Source: Anaerolineae bacterium (GTDB taxonomy: Bacteria > Chloroflexota > Anaerolineae > 4572-78 > J111). Taken from it: a stretch of DNA of 64,000 nucleotides. Every line of letters begins with the position of its first letter. The stretch's first letter is position 1. Positions 24,594 to 31,760 of this stretch are shown one piece after another. The position numbers were made by a program, and so were the translations under genes. The notes under the pieces are model-generated. The model was not told where the DNA came from. It worked only from the letters and a program-made list of their open reading frames with translations, and did no database searches. Location of the stretch: the NCBI GenBank assembly GCA_023382535.1, contig JAHDWA010000017.1, positions 62,001 to 126,000 of the forward strand. Direction: 5' to 3'.

Positions 24594-24637
24594 GTAGCAG
24601 GGTAGCAAGTAGCAGAAAAGTGCTGCCCTGCTACCTT
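24594..24637. repeat. STRR-like inverted repeat between the serS start and its T-box
   Basis: Three GTAGCAG/GGTAGCAA units (24594-24615) face GCTGCCCTGCTACC (24622-24635). It lies in the serS leader, after the T-box terminator. Confidence 0.6.
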
Positions 24638-24642
24638 GAAAC

Positions 24643-24868
24643 AAAAACCCCCGCCCATAAAAGGGCGAGGGTCGTCTCTCGCGGTGCCACCTTTTTTCGC
24701 CGGGCTAAGCTCCGGCAATCTCATCGGCGCGATAACGGGCGCACCCGGAGCGGCTCGTCGCCGCCGGCTCAGGAGTGGAATTCAGCCGTCCCTTCGCGCG
24801 CCTTGCACCAACCGGCGCGTCTCTGCGTAGCCCAGGGATTGGCTTACTTTTCTCCGTCACAGCCAATG
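24643..24868 (-). promoter_or_regulatory. T-box riboswitch (serine), leader of serS
   Basis: The hallmark AAGGTGGCACCGCG lies at 24679-24692 on the minus strand. The following terminator pairs CTCGCCC with GGGCGGGGG (24648-24671) and ends in a run of T at 24643-24647. Upstream, the stem I sequence carries GAATTCCAC, where TCC (Ser) can be read as the specifier codon. The leader binds uncharged tRNA-Ser and then favours the antiterminator. The T-box call is very sure; the exact specifier is inferred. Confidence 0.92.
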
Positions 24869-24874
24869 CGGGGG

Positions 24875-24902
24875 ATTATAACACAAAGTTAGAATTTAGC
24901 AA
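24875..24902 (-). promoter_or_regulatory. Promoter of the T-box/serS transcript
   Basis: On the minus strand TTGCTA (24897-24902), 16 bases and a perfect TATAAT (24875-24880), ending a few bases before the start of the T-box stem I. Confidence 0.65.
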
Positions 24903-24920
24903 GCACCCATAACTCGCCGC

Positions 24921-25096
24921 TAGGGCAAGGGCATACTAACCTTGTCTATGAGCCTGAGGCTGAAGCCATCAGGCTGAAAAGGCAAAGCATCCTGAAGGAT
25001 GCTCAATTTTAGGGCGCTTGAGCGTCCTTTGCCCTCATCAGCTTGGGGTTTCAACCCCAAGCGACTTGGCTGCAAATCGAGTATGCGATTGCCCTA
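24921..25096. repeat. Multibranch inverted-repeat element of about 176 bases
   Basis: An outer stem TAGGGCAA (24921-24928) with TTGCCCTA (25089-25096) encloses five smaller hairpins. These include AGCCTGA...TCAGGCT, GCATCC-TGAA-GGATGC, GCTTGGGG...CCCCAAGC and AATCG...CGATT, plus an inner stem GGCAAAG/CTTTGCC. It is noncoding and could be a REP-like mosaic or a structured RNA upstream of the MscS gene. Confidence 0.5.
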
Positions 25097-25187
25097 ACTT
25101 TACCCCAAACGCTTCGCTGCCTGGGCGATTTGTGGTAGGATAAGGCCCCTGGTCTGCAAAATCCAAAATGAGGAGGGTTCAATTTCC

Positions 25188-25988
25188 ATGTTCAACCAAT
25201 TCAGGAACTTCATCACCGGCGATACCTTTGCCGCCAACCTGGGCAGGTTAGTGCTCATTCTATTTTTGACCTGGCTGGTAGCGGAGGCGGGAAGCTGGCT
25301 GGCTGTCAGGATACTCAGGGGACGGGCCTTGCGCTGGCGGCAGATCGAAGAGCGGCGCTTGCTGACCTTGCAGTCATTGGTGGGGAGTGCGGTCAGAGTT
25401 ATGGTTTGGATTATCGGGGTCGTGGTGGTTCTCTTTGCCCTCGGTATTCCGGCGGGAGCCATTTTGACTGCCCTGGGTTTGTTTTCTGCCGGCTTTGGTC
25501 TGGGCGCCCGGCCTCTCATCAACGATTACCTGGCCGGGATGGTCTTTATCTTTGAGGATCAGTTTTCGGTGGGGGAGAAGGTAGAAGTGCTGGAAGTCAT
25601 TGGCACGGTCGAAGCGGTTGAACTGCGGACCACCCGCCTGCGGGCTATGTCGGGTGAATTGTTCATTGTCCCTAACGGCGAAGTGCGGGTCGTCCGCAAC
25701 CTCTCCCGTGGATCGTTTTCGGTCGCCAGTATTAAAGTAACAGTGGTTACGGCAGATCTGGCCAGGGCATTGGAAGTTCTGGAAGGTGTGGCTGATGCCG
25801 CTCAAGCGCGATTTCCAGAGTTGGTGGAACCGCCCGAAGTGTTAAGCATCGAAGGAGCTATCTCTAACCATGTCGAATTAACCCTGGTAGCCAAGGCAGC
25901 CTACAGCCGGGGGGCGCAGCTCCGGCCGCAACTCATGACGGCCGTAACCGGTGCTCTGGAGCAGGCCGGCGTGCAAATTATCGCTTAG
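25188..25988 (+). CDS. MscS-family mechanosensitive channel
   Basis: A 266-residue small-conductance channel protein. Three membrane helices lie at about residues 15-40, 62-86 and 88-110; the third is the pore helix, with the Gly/Ala-rich GLFSAGFGLGARPLINDYLAG. The cytoplasmic beta domain follows (FSVGEKVEVLEVIGTVEAV; PNGEV), then the alpha/beta domain. It releases solutes during hypo-osmotic shock. GAGGAGG lies upstream of the ATG. Confidence 0.92.
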   Translation: MFNQFRNFITGDTFAANLGRLVLILFLTWLVAEAGSWLAVRILRGRALRWRQIEERRLLTLQSLVGSAVRVMVWIIGVVVVLFALGIPAGAILTALGLFSAGFGLGARPLINDYLAGMVFIFEDQFSVGEKVEVLEVIGTVEAVELRTTRLRAMSGELFIVPNGEVRVVRNLSRGSFSVASIKVTVVTADLARALEVLEGVADAAQARFPELVEPPEVLSIEGAISNHVELTLVAKAAYSRGAQLRPQLMTAVTGALEQAGVQIIA

Positions 25989-26032
25989 AACGGCTGCCAG
26001 GGAATTGTCGCCGGTTGGCGGTCTTGACTGAT

Positions 26033-26061
26033 TTCGCAATCGGCCTGGCGCGTGTTATAAT
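26033..26061 (+). promoter_or_regulatory. Candidate promoter of the site-2 protease gene
   Basis: TTCGCA (26033-26038), a 17-base spacer and TATAAT (26056-26061), 31 bases before the ATG. The -35 box is weak. Confidence 0.4.
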
Positions 26062-26092
26062 CACCGCACCCTTTTTGAAAGAATCGAGACTC

Positions 26093-26821
26093 ATGCGACC
26101 GCAATATTATTATGACCCACCCCGTTCCGACTGGACCCGCCGCTTAAAAGAGCCGCCCTGGAGCTATTTATTAATAGCCCTGGCCGTTGCCCTGGCCATC
26201 TACATGATTTTTGCTTTGCCCCAATACGGGGCGCGCATCTTGATTTTGCTTATTGCCTTTCCTATTCACGAGCTGGCCCACGCTATAACGGCCTACCGCC
26301 TGGGCGACCCGACCCCCAAGTACGACGGCCGACTGACCCTTAATCCCCTGGCTCATCTCGACTTTTTTGGCTCGCTGTTGTTGATGATCGTCGGCCTGGG
26401 CTGGGCCAAGCCGGTTCGGTTTAATCCTGGCAGCTTACGCACCGACCCGCGCACCGGGGCGATGATCGTGGCCGCCGCCGGCCCACTCTCGAATCTGGCC
26501 CTGGCGATTATCCTGGCCCTGCTGTGGCGCGCGGTTGAACCCATCCTTCCACTGGGGATTCAAACCAATAGTTTTATCAATCTGTTTTTTATCTTTGTCC
26601 AGATTAATATAGCCCTGTTCTTTTTTAATTTGATTCCCCTGGCCCCGCTGGATGGGTTTATGGTGCTGCGCGGCCTCTTGCCGTATCCATTGGCCTACCA
26701 ACTGGAACGGATTCAACGGTTCAGTTTTATCATCTTTCTCCTTCTTTTCATCCTGCCTATCCCCATTTTCGGCTGGTTAATCGGTGGGCCGACGCGGGCG
26801 GTGATGAGTGTTTTGTTTTAG
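26093..26821 (+). CDS. Site-2 protease-family zinc metalloprotease (M50)
   Basis: A 242-residue membrane protein with five or six helices. The zinc site is HELAH in FPIHELAHAITAYRLGD, and the third ligand is in NLIPLAPLDGF. Such proteases cut membrane-bound proteins inside the bilayer, often anti-sigma factors or signal remnants. ATG at 26093 was preferred over one further upstream because the promoter -10 box lies between them. There is no PDZ domain. Confidence 0.88.
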   Translation: MRPQYYYDPPRSDWTRRLKEPPWSYLLIALAVALAIYMIFALPQYGARILILLIAFPIHELAHAITAYRLGDPTPKYDGRLTLNPLAHLDFFGSLLLMIVGLGWAKPVRFNPGSLRTDPRTGAMIVAAAGPLSNLALAIILALLWRAVEPILPLGIQTNSFINLFFIFVQINIALFFFNLIPLAPLDGFMVLRGLLPYPLAYQLERIQRFSFIIFLLLFILPIPIFGWLIGGPTRAVMSVLF

Positions 26822-26866
26822 TTCGCCCCGAACTAAAGTTCAGGGCTAAGGGTTTAGCCAATCACC

Positions 26867-27490
26867 ATGTCAGCTTCTCCCAAAATAACTCGTCCGGCCC
26901 TTTACCGCGCCAGTCAATTTTTTGCAGCCGTTAAAGCCGTGCTGCTGCCGGGTGGTCTAACCCAGGCGGACGAGGGGTTAGTAACTTCTATCCTGACAAC
27001 TCCGGCCCAGCAGCACCTTTTCGCCCGGATGTCACCCAACGACCGGCGCCACGCCCTGGCGGTGGTGCGCACCTTGCAGCGGGCCGGTTATGAGCAGCCA
27101 GGGCTGCTGCAAGCGGCGCTGCTGCACGATGTGGCCAAGAGTTTGGGTCAACCGATTATCCATCGCGTGGCGATTGTGCTGCTCAAGGCGTTCTGGCCGG
27201 CGGCGTTGGAGCGAATGGGCGAATGGCGAACAGCGAGTGGCGAACGGCGAGCCAGGATCGAGGATTCTTCCATTCGCTCATTCTCCTATTCACCTATTCC
27301 TCACTGGCGCAGGCCGTTTGTCATCCATGCCCATCATCCGGCTATCGGGGCTGCCTGGGCCGAGGAAGCTGGCTGTGACCCGCTGGCCGTCCGGCTGATT
27401 GCCCGGCATCAAGAGACGCTCAGCGGGCAGCCGGCCGGCGAAGAAGAAAAATTACTGGCTGCTCTGCAAGGGGCCGATGATTTGAATTGA
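26867..27490 (+). CDS. HD-domain phosphohydrolase carrying an in-frame repeat insertion
   Basis: A 207-residue protein with the HD motif LLHDVAKSLGQ (about residue 87) and a later AHHP (about 153), as in HD-family metal phosphohydrolases acting on nucleotides or similar. The preceding NDRRHALAVVRTLQRAG fits the usual first histidine helix. Between AALERMG and WRRPFVIHAHHP about 30 residues (near 117-146) are Arg/Ser-rich and look foreign. They are encoded by an STRR-like element at 27211-27310 whose insertion keeps the frame. Activity may or may not survive. The substrate is unknown. Confidence 0.8.
   Translation: MSASPKITRPALYRASQFFAAVKAVLLPGGLTQADEGLVTSILTTPAQQHLFARMSPNDRRHALAVVRTLQRAGYEQPGLLQAALLHDVAKSLGQPIIHRVAIVLLKAFWPAALERMGEWRTASGERRARIEDSSIRSFSYSPIPHWRRPFVIHAHHPAIGAAWAEEAGCDPLAVRLIARHQETLSGQPAGEEEKLLAALQGADDLN
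27211..27310. repeat. STRR-like element inside the HD-domain gene
   Basis: The left arm has six GCGAATGG/GCGAACGG-type units (27211-27251). The right arm has CATTCGCT, CATTCTCC and TATTCACC units (27271-27302), their approximate reverse complements. Confidence 0.65.
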
Positions 27491-27494
27491 GGGA

Positions 27495-27549
27495 ATAAGG
27501 AGTAGGTAGTAGGGAGTAGGGGTTAGCTTCCCTACTCCCTACTCCTTAC
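27495..27549. repeat. STRR-like inverted repeat
   Basis: TAAGGAGTAGG-type units in the left arm (27495-27520) face CCTACTCCCTACTCCTTA in the right (27531-27548). The unit GGAGTAG is almost the same as a classic cyanobacterial heptamer repeat. Confidence 0.65.
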
Positions 27550-27575
27550 TTTTTACTCCCTGCTACGAGGTTTAT

Positions 27576-28562
27576 ATGAGCGACTTCACGATAACGATTG
27601 TTGGGGCGGGGGTGATTGGCACCTCCATGGGACTGGCTTTAAAGCAGGCCAAAGATGCCCCCCGCCTGCTGGTCCACGATAAAGAAAACGAACAGGCCAA
27701 AGCGGCGGTCAAATTGGGCGCGTTTGATAAAGCCGAGTGGAATTTGATCAATGCCTGCGAGCCGGCCGATTTGATTGTGCTGGCTATCCCTTTGAGCGGC
27801 ATCCGGCCCACACTGCAGGCCATCGCTCCTTATCTCAAAGCCGGGGCCGTGATCAGCGATACCGCCCGCAGCAAAAGTCCGGTGCTGGCCTGGGCCACGG
27901 AACTGCTGCCGGCGCATGTCCACTTCATTGGCGGCGACCCGTTGGTTCATGCGGCGGGGTCTGGCCAGGGGCATGCTTCTGCTAGCCTGTTCCACAACCG
28001 GCTTTACTGCCTGACCCCGGCCTCGGCGGCGGATGAAACGGCGGTGCAGCTTATGGTGAGTGTTGTCAGCATCCTGGGAGCCAAGCCATTCTTTTTGGAT
28101 GCGCCGGAACACGACGGTCTGGCTGCGGCGGTAGATACCCTGCCGAGCGTCCTCAGCGTGGCCCTGTTGCAGACGGTAGCGAGCCAGCCTTCCTGGCGCG
28201 AGATGCGCAAGCTGGCCGGCAGCCTGTTTGAGCAGACCTCGGCCGGGGCCAGCGGCGACCCGGACTCGTTGAAAGACAGCCTGCTGGGACAGCGCGAAAC
28301 GCTGCTCCACTGGCTCGATAACTACCAGGCCCAGTTGCAGCAACTCCGGGCGCTGCTGGCCGAAGGCGAAACTTCGGCTGAGGCCCTGGCCCAGAAACTG
28401 GATCAGGCCATCGTCGAGCGGCATAACTGGTTTGCTGATTACCGGCGGGGTGACTTTGATGATCCCGAATTGGCTTCCACCCCCATTGAACGGCCCAACT
28501 TGATGAGGCAGTTGATCGGTTTTGGCGGGGGGAGAAGAAAGCAGGAGAGCAAAAGGAAATAA
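27576..28562 (+). CDS. Prephenate dehydrogenase-like NAD(P)-dependent protein
   Basis: A 328-residue protein with an N-terminal Rossmann fold (ITIVGAGVIGTSMGLAL), ADLIVLAIPL, DTARSKSP and HFIGGDPLVHAAGSG segments that follow the TyrA/prephenate dehydrogenase pattern, then an all-helical C-terminal domain. TyrA makes 4-hydroxyphenylpyruvate for tyrosine synthesis. The usual catalytic His in the GxHP motif is replaced in the GGDPLVH segment, so the true substrate is uncertain. ACGAGG precedes the ATG. Confidence 0.75.
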   Translation: MSDFTITIVGAGVIGTSMGLALKQAKDAPRLLVHDKENEQAKAAVKLGAFDKAEWNLINACEPADLIVLAIPLSGIRPTLQAIAPYLKAGAVISDTARSKSPVLAWATELLPAHVHFIGGDPLVHAAGSGQGHASASLFHNRLYCLTPASAADETAVQLMVSVVSILGAKPFFLDAPEHDGLAAAVDTLPSVLSVALLQTVASQPSWREMRKLAGSLFEQTSAGASGDPDSLKDSLLGQRETLLHWLDNYQAQLQQLRALLAEGETSAEALAQKLDQAIVERHNWFADYRRGDFDDPELASTPIERPNLMRQLIGFGGGRRKQESKRK

Positions 28563-28565
28563 TTG

Positions 28566-28617
28566 TCAATAGCCAATGGTCAATGATAAACAGTCAGCGG
28601 TCAGCCGTCGGCCGTCG
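28566..28617. repeat. STRR-like units at the start of the GIY-YIG gene
   Basis: GTCAATAGCCAATGGTCAAT is followed by CAGTCAGCGGTCAGCCGTCGG-type units. The first codons of the next gene lie inside this stretch. Confidence 0.5.
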
Positions 28618-28878
28618 GCGGTCTATGTGTATATGGTGGAGTGCGCCGACCAGACCCTCTACACCGGCTGGACGACTGATATAACGCGGCGGCTCAAGGC
28701 GCACAACACCGGGCGGGGGGCCAGGTACACCCAACAGCGCGGGCCGGTGCGCCTGGTTTATCTGGAAGAACTGCCGGACCGCCGGACCGCCTTGAAACGC
28801 GAACTGCAAATCAAGCGCATGCCGCGGGCAGACAAGCTGAAGCTGATTAAAGAGGGGCAGATAGCAGATAGCGGATAG
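28576..28878 (+). CDS. GIY-YIG domain protein (UPF0213/YhbQ-like)
   Basis: A single-domain protein of 100 residues. YVYMVECADQTLYTG gives the two conserved strands, then TTDITRRLKAHNTGRGARYT with the catalytic Arg, and a conserved Glu in ALKRELQIKRM. Family members are nuclease-fold proteins of uncertain role. The first 15 residues are encoded by repeat units and lack similarity to the family. The native start is therefore unclear, and a start just before YVYMVEC is possible. The C-terminal codons run into another repeat. Confidence 0.85.
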   Translation: MVNDKQSAVSRRPSAVYVYMVECADQTLYTGWTTDITRRLKAHNTGRGARYTQQRGPVRLVYLEELPDRRTALKRELQIKRMPRADKLKLIKEGQIADSG

Positions 28879-28901
28879 CAGATGGCAGGTAGCGGGTAGT
28901 A
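28863..28901. repeat. Tandem heptamer repeat
   Basis: Six imperfect 7-base units of AGATAGC / GGATAGC / AGGTAGC type, overlapping the end of the GIY-YIG gene. No inverted arm is seen. Confidence 0.65.
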
Positions 28902-28989
28902 CGCTTCACGCTCCTCGCCTCACCTTCCCACTTCTTGCCATTCCTTCCGGCCTGGAGTAAAATCGGGACCAGAAGAGGCAAGTGATACT

Positions 28990-30261
28990 TTGCACGAAGC
29001 AAATCCCACGCCTGAAAGTCTCGATATTCTTATGCTCTCCCCCACCATGTTCTTTGCCGACTACGGGGCGCACGTGCGGATTCTGGAAGAAACGGTGACG
29101 CTGCAAGCCCTGGGGCATCGGGTCACTATTTTGGCGTATCCCAATGGCCGGGACATGCCCGATGTCCGGGTGCATCGCTGCTGGGGCGTCCCCTTTAATT
29201 ATCGGGTCATCGTTGGCTCCTCCCGTCACAAAATTTACCTGGATGTACTGCTGGCGGCCATGTCGCTGAAATATGTCATCCAGCGCAAGCCGGATATTAT
29301 CCACGCCCACCTGCACGAAGGGGGCTTGATTGGCTGGGTATTGAGCAAATTGACCGGCGCGCCGCTGGTGTTCGACTTTCAGGGTAGTTTGACCGCCGAG
29401 ATGCTTGACCATAATTTTCTGAGAGCCAACAGCCCCTTTTATAAATTTTTATCCTGGCTGGAGCGCCGCATTGATGCCGCCGCCGACGTAATCCTGACCA
29501 GCTCGACCCATGCCGCCAATCTGCTGGCGGCGGAATTTGGGGTGCCGCTGGCTAAAATTAACCCTACCCCTGATTGTGTCAATGCCGATACGTTTTGCTC
29601 CGATCGCTTTTCTACCGCCGAGAAGCAGCAGTTAAAAGAGCAACTTGGCCTGCCTCCTGGCAAAAAAATAATCGTCTACCTGGGTGTTCTGGCGCCTTAC
29701 CAGGGCACGGATAAACTGCTGGAGGCCCTGGCGCAGCTCCAAGAGATTCGTGACGACTTTCATCTGCTGTTGATGGGGTATCCGGGGGTAGAGCACTACC
29801 GGGCCAAAGCTCACGATTTGGGACTGGCCGGGCAGGTGACCTTTACCAACAAAATTATGTACAATGAAGCGCCCCGTTACCTGGCTTTGGGCGATATTGC
29901 CACCGCCCCTAAAATTTCGGCTACAGAAGGCAGCGGCAAAATTCTTAACTATATGGCGATGGCCTTGCCGACTGTCACCTTTAATCTGCCGGTTAGCCGG
30001 GAATTTCTGGGTGATGGGGGCATCTATGCCGCCGACACCAGCAGCGAGGCCCTGGCAGCGGCGCTCAACCGGGCGCTTAACTTATCTGCTGCCGAGCACG
30101 CCCACCTCGGTAATTACTTGCGGCAACGGGTCATACGCCACTTTTCCTGGCGCCGAGCCGGAGAGCAGATCGAGCTGGTCTATCGCGCGCTGTTGGCCGG
30201 TGAGCCCCTGCCAGCTTCCAGGTTGAAACCGGCAGTCTACCACTTGCCGGAAAAGCCGTAA
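28990..30261 (+). CDS. Family 4 glycosyltransferase
   Basis: A 423-residue GT-B enzyme. The N-terminal domain has the FADYGAHVRILEET acceptor region and IIHAHLHEGG. The C-terminal domain has IVYLGVLAPYQGTDKLLEAL and the donor-binding segment SEGSGKILNYMA-like (ATEGSGKILNYMAM). Donor and acceptor sugars cannot be told. The start is TTG at 28990, with AGAGGC upstream; no ATG gives the complete first strand. It is a single gene. Confidence 0.9.
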   Translation: MHEANPTPESLDILMLSPTMFFADYGAHVRILEETVTLQALGHRVTILAYPNGRDMPDVRVHRCWGVPFNYRVIVGSSRHKIYLDVLLAAMSLKYVIQRKPDIIHAHLHEGGLIGWVLSKLTGAPLVFDFQGSLTAEMLDHNFLRANSPFYKFLSWLERRIDAAADVILTSSTHAANLLAAEFGVPLAKINPTPDCVNADTFCSDRFSTAEKQQLKEQLGLPPGKKIIVYLGVLAPYQGTDKLLEALAQLQEIRDDFHLLLMGYPGVEHYRAKAHDLGLAGQVTFTNKIMYNEAPRYLALGDIATAPKISATEGSGKILNYMAMALPTVTFNLPVSREFLGDGGIYAADTSSEALAAALNRALNLSAAEHAHLGNYLRQRVIRHFSWRRAGEQIELVYRALLAGEPLPASRLKPAVYHLPEKP

Positions 30262-30407
30262 AGACTGAGCCACCTTAAAAAATGTGATTTTTAAGATAAC
30301 TTCGCAACTTTTTTCCCCTCTAAAAGACTCTCATAATAGAGCTGGTGGTATAATTTAACGTGGCGTAATTTGAGGTCAGGTTCAATTGGGTTGGCCTCTT
30401 TGTCCCG

Positions 30408-30437
30408 TTGCTTTGGATCAAGCAGTTGTGCTAAAAT
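30408..30437 (+). promoter_or_regulatory. Candidate promoter upstream of the secreted-protein/subtilase pair
   Basis: TTGCTT (30408-30413), 18 bases and TAAAAT (30432-30437), 64 bases before the coding start. A second possible -10 box (TATAAT at 30349) has no good partner. The rest of the 240-base gap holds only an AT-rich hairpin at 30274-30295. Confidence 0.4.
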
Positions 30438-30500
30438 CAGTTATAGTAGTAGTTAGCTAAATGAGTATCCCGCGTCTCAAAGTGAAAAACGAGAGGTTAG

Positions 30501-31748
30501 TTGAGAGTGAACCGGACTTTTTTTCAAGCAAGTTTATTTAAGTTATTCCACGCCTTGGCTTTGGCCATCATCAGTTTGGATTGGTGTGCCGGGACGGTGG
30601 CCCTGGCGGCTGATCCAGCAGTGAATGTGGTCGCGCCCTCCAACGAGTTTGGGGATGCCGGCGCTGCCCTGGGCAATGTGTGGGATATGAACAGTCTGAA
30701 TGATGTCGCCTGGACCCAGCCCGATGCTAAAAATCGCAGGGTGCAATATACGCTCTGGCCGGCGACAGCTCCGGGTGTTCCCCCCGGAGGGTCCGGTTTC
30801 GTGTTACGCGGTGTTACCCCCAAAGGCAGCGATCTGGCTTCCGCTTTCTACACTAATTCGCAGGTTAGCATTCCCAGCCACATTTACCGTTATCTTATCT
30901 ACCGCCTCTATCTGGCGCCCCATCAACCCGACGAGGCCGGGATTCAATTGACCAATGCTCGCCTGCTTTATACTTCACAGTGGGGTTCTAATTGGCAAAC
31001 CCAGGCATTCCCTTTTCGCCGCTATTCACGGCCGCAGCGATTGGAATGCCCCCCGTTTGGCACGGCTTACGGCGGGTGGTGTACGTTTTTTATTGACCTG
31101 GCTCAACCCACCGTCAACGGGCCTGGCTCGCCTAACCCCTGGGATTGGGGACAACCAGGAGCCAGGGTAGAAGCATTTGGCTTTTGGCCGCACGAAAACT
31201 GGTGCGACAGTACCTGTGCTCCTTCGGGCGACTCGCCTAATTATTTCTACCTGGACTATGTTTACTTGGCCGGCGATATTGTCGCCAAATTTCCTGAATT
31301 CAATTACGAGATCAGATGGAATGTGAGTGATCCCGACGGCGGCCAGCTAACCTCAAATCTGTATTATCAGCGGCGAGACGAGATTTTGACGCCAGCGGAG
31401 TCGCCGGCATGTAATGCCGCCAATCTGGCCACCCAATGGACCTTGATTGGCAGCACCAGCACCAGTGTGGGTGGCATGCCCTCTCAAAATAAAATATATT
31501 TACCCTTGATCGGGAAAAGCAACCCTAACAGCCGGTTTGGTTCGGGTGCTGGCGGCCCGTTCAACCAATCTCTTGTCTGGAATTTAGCCTCGAGCGCTTA
31601 CGCGACCGGTAAAGTTTATTATGTCTGTGTGGTGGTTCAGGATGGTAATGGTAACCAAAGTTATGGAGTCAGTTCGGCTCCAATCATCAAAGCTCCTCGG
31701 CCCACCGTTTTGAATCCCAACAATTTTGAAGCTGGTTCGCCCCGGTAG
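30501..31748 (+). CDS. Secreted protein of unknown function
   Basis: About 415 residues with a signal peptide (hydrophobic region about 10-35, ending near ALAADP). The mature part is rich in Trp, Tyr and Pro with beta-type patterns, four Cys pairs and a late fibronectin-like stretch (FNYEIRWNVSDPDGGQL). It contains KIYLPLIGKS, a motif often seen at the ends of exported Chloroflexota proteins (from memory). The start is TTG at 30501 or GTG at 30507; GAGAGG favours the first. The subtilase gene follows after 12 bases, so the two are probably co-transcribed. Confidence 0.72.
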   Translation: MRVNRTFFQASLFKLFHALALAIISLDWCAGTVALAADPAVNVVAPSNEFGDAGAALGNVWDMNSLNDVAWTQPDAKNRRVQYTLWPATAPGVPPGGSGFVLRGVTPKGSDLASAFYTNSQVSIPSHIYRYLIYRLYLAPHQPDEAGIQLTNARLLYTSQWGSNWQTQAFPFRRYSRPQRLECPPFGTAYGGWCTFFIDLAQPTVNGPGSPNPWDWGQPGARVEAFGFWPHENWCDSTCAPSGDSPNYFYLDYVYLAGDIVAKFPEFNYEIRWNVSDPDGGQLTSNLYYQRRDEILTPAESPACNAANLATQWTLIGSTSTSVGGMPSQNKIYLPLIGKSNPNSRFGSGAGGPFNQSLVWNLASSAYATGKVYYVCVVVQDGNGNQSYGVSSAPIIKAPRPTVLNPNNFEAGSPR

Positions 31749-31760
31749 GTCCGGGTTAGG

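Noticed and set aside
28863..28901. Tandem heptamers as a CRISPR array
   Set aside because: Units are only seven bases with no spacers, and no cas gene is present.
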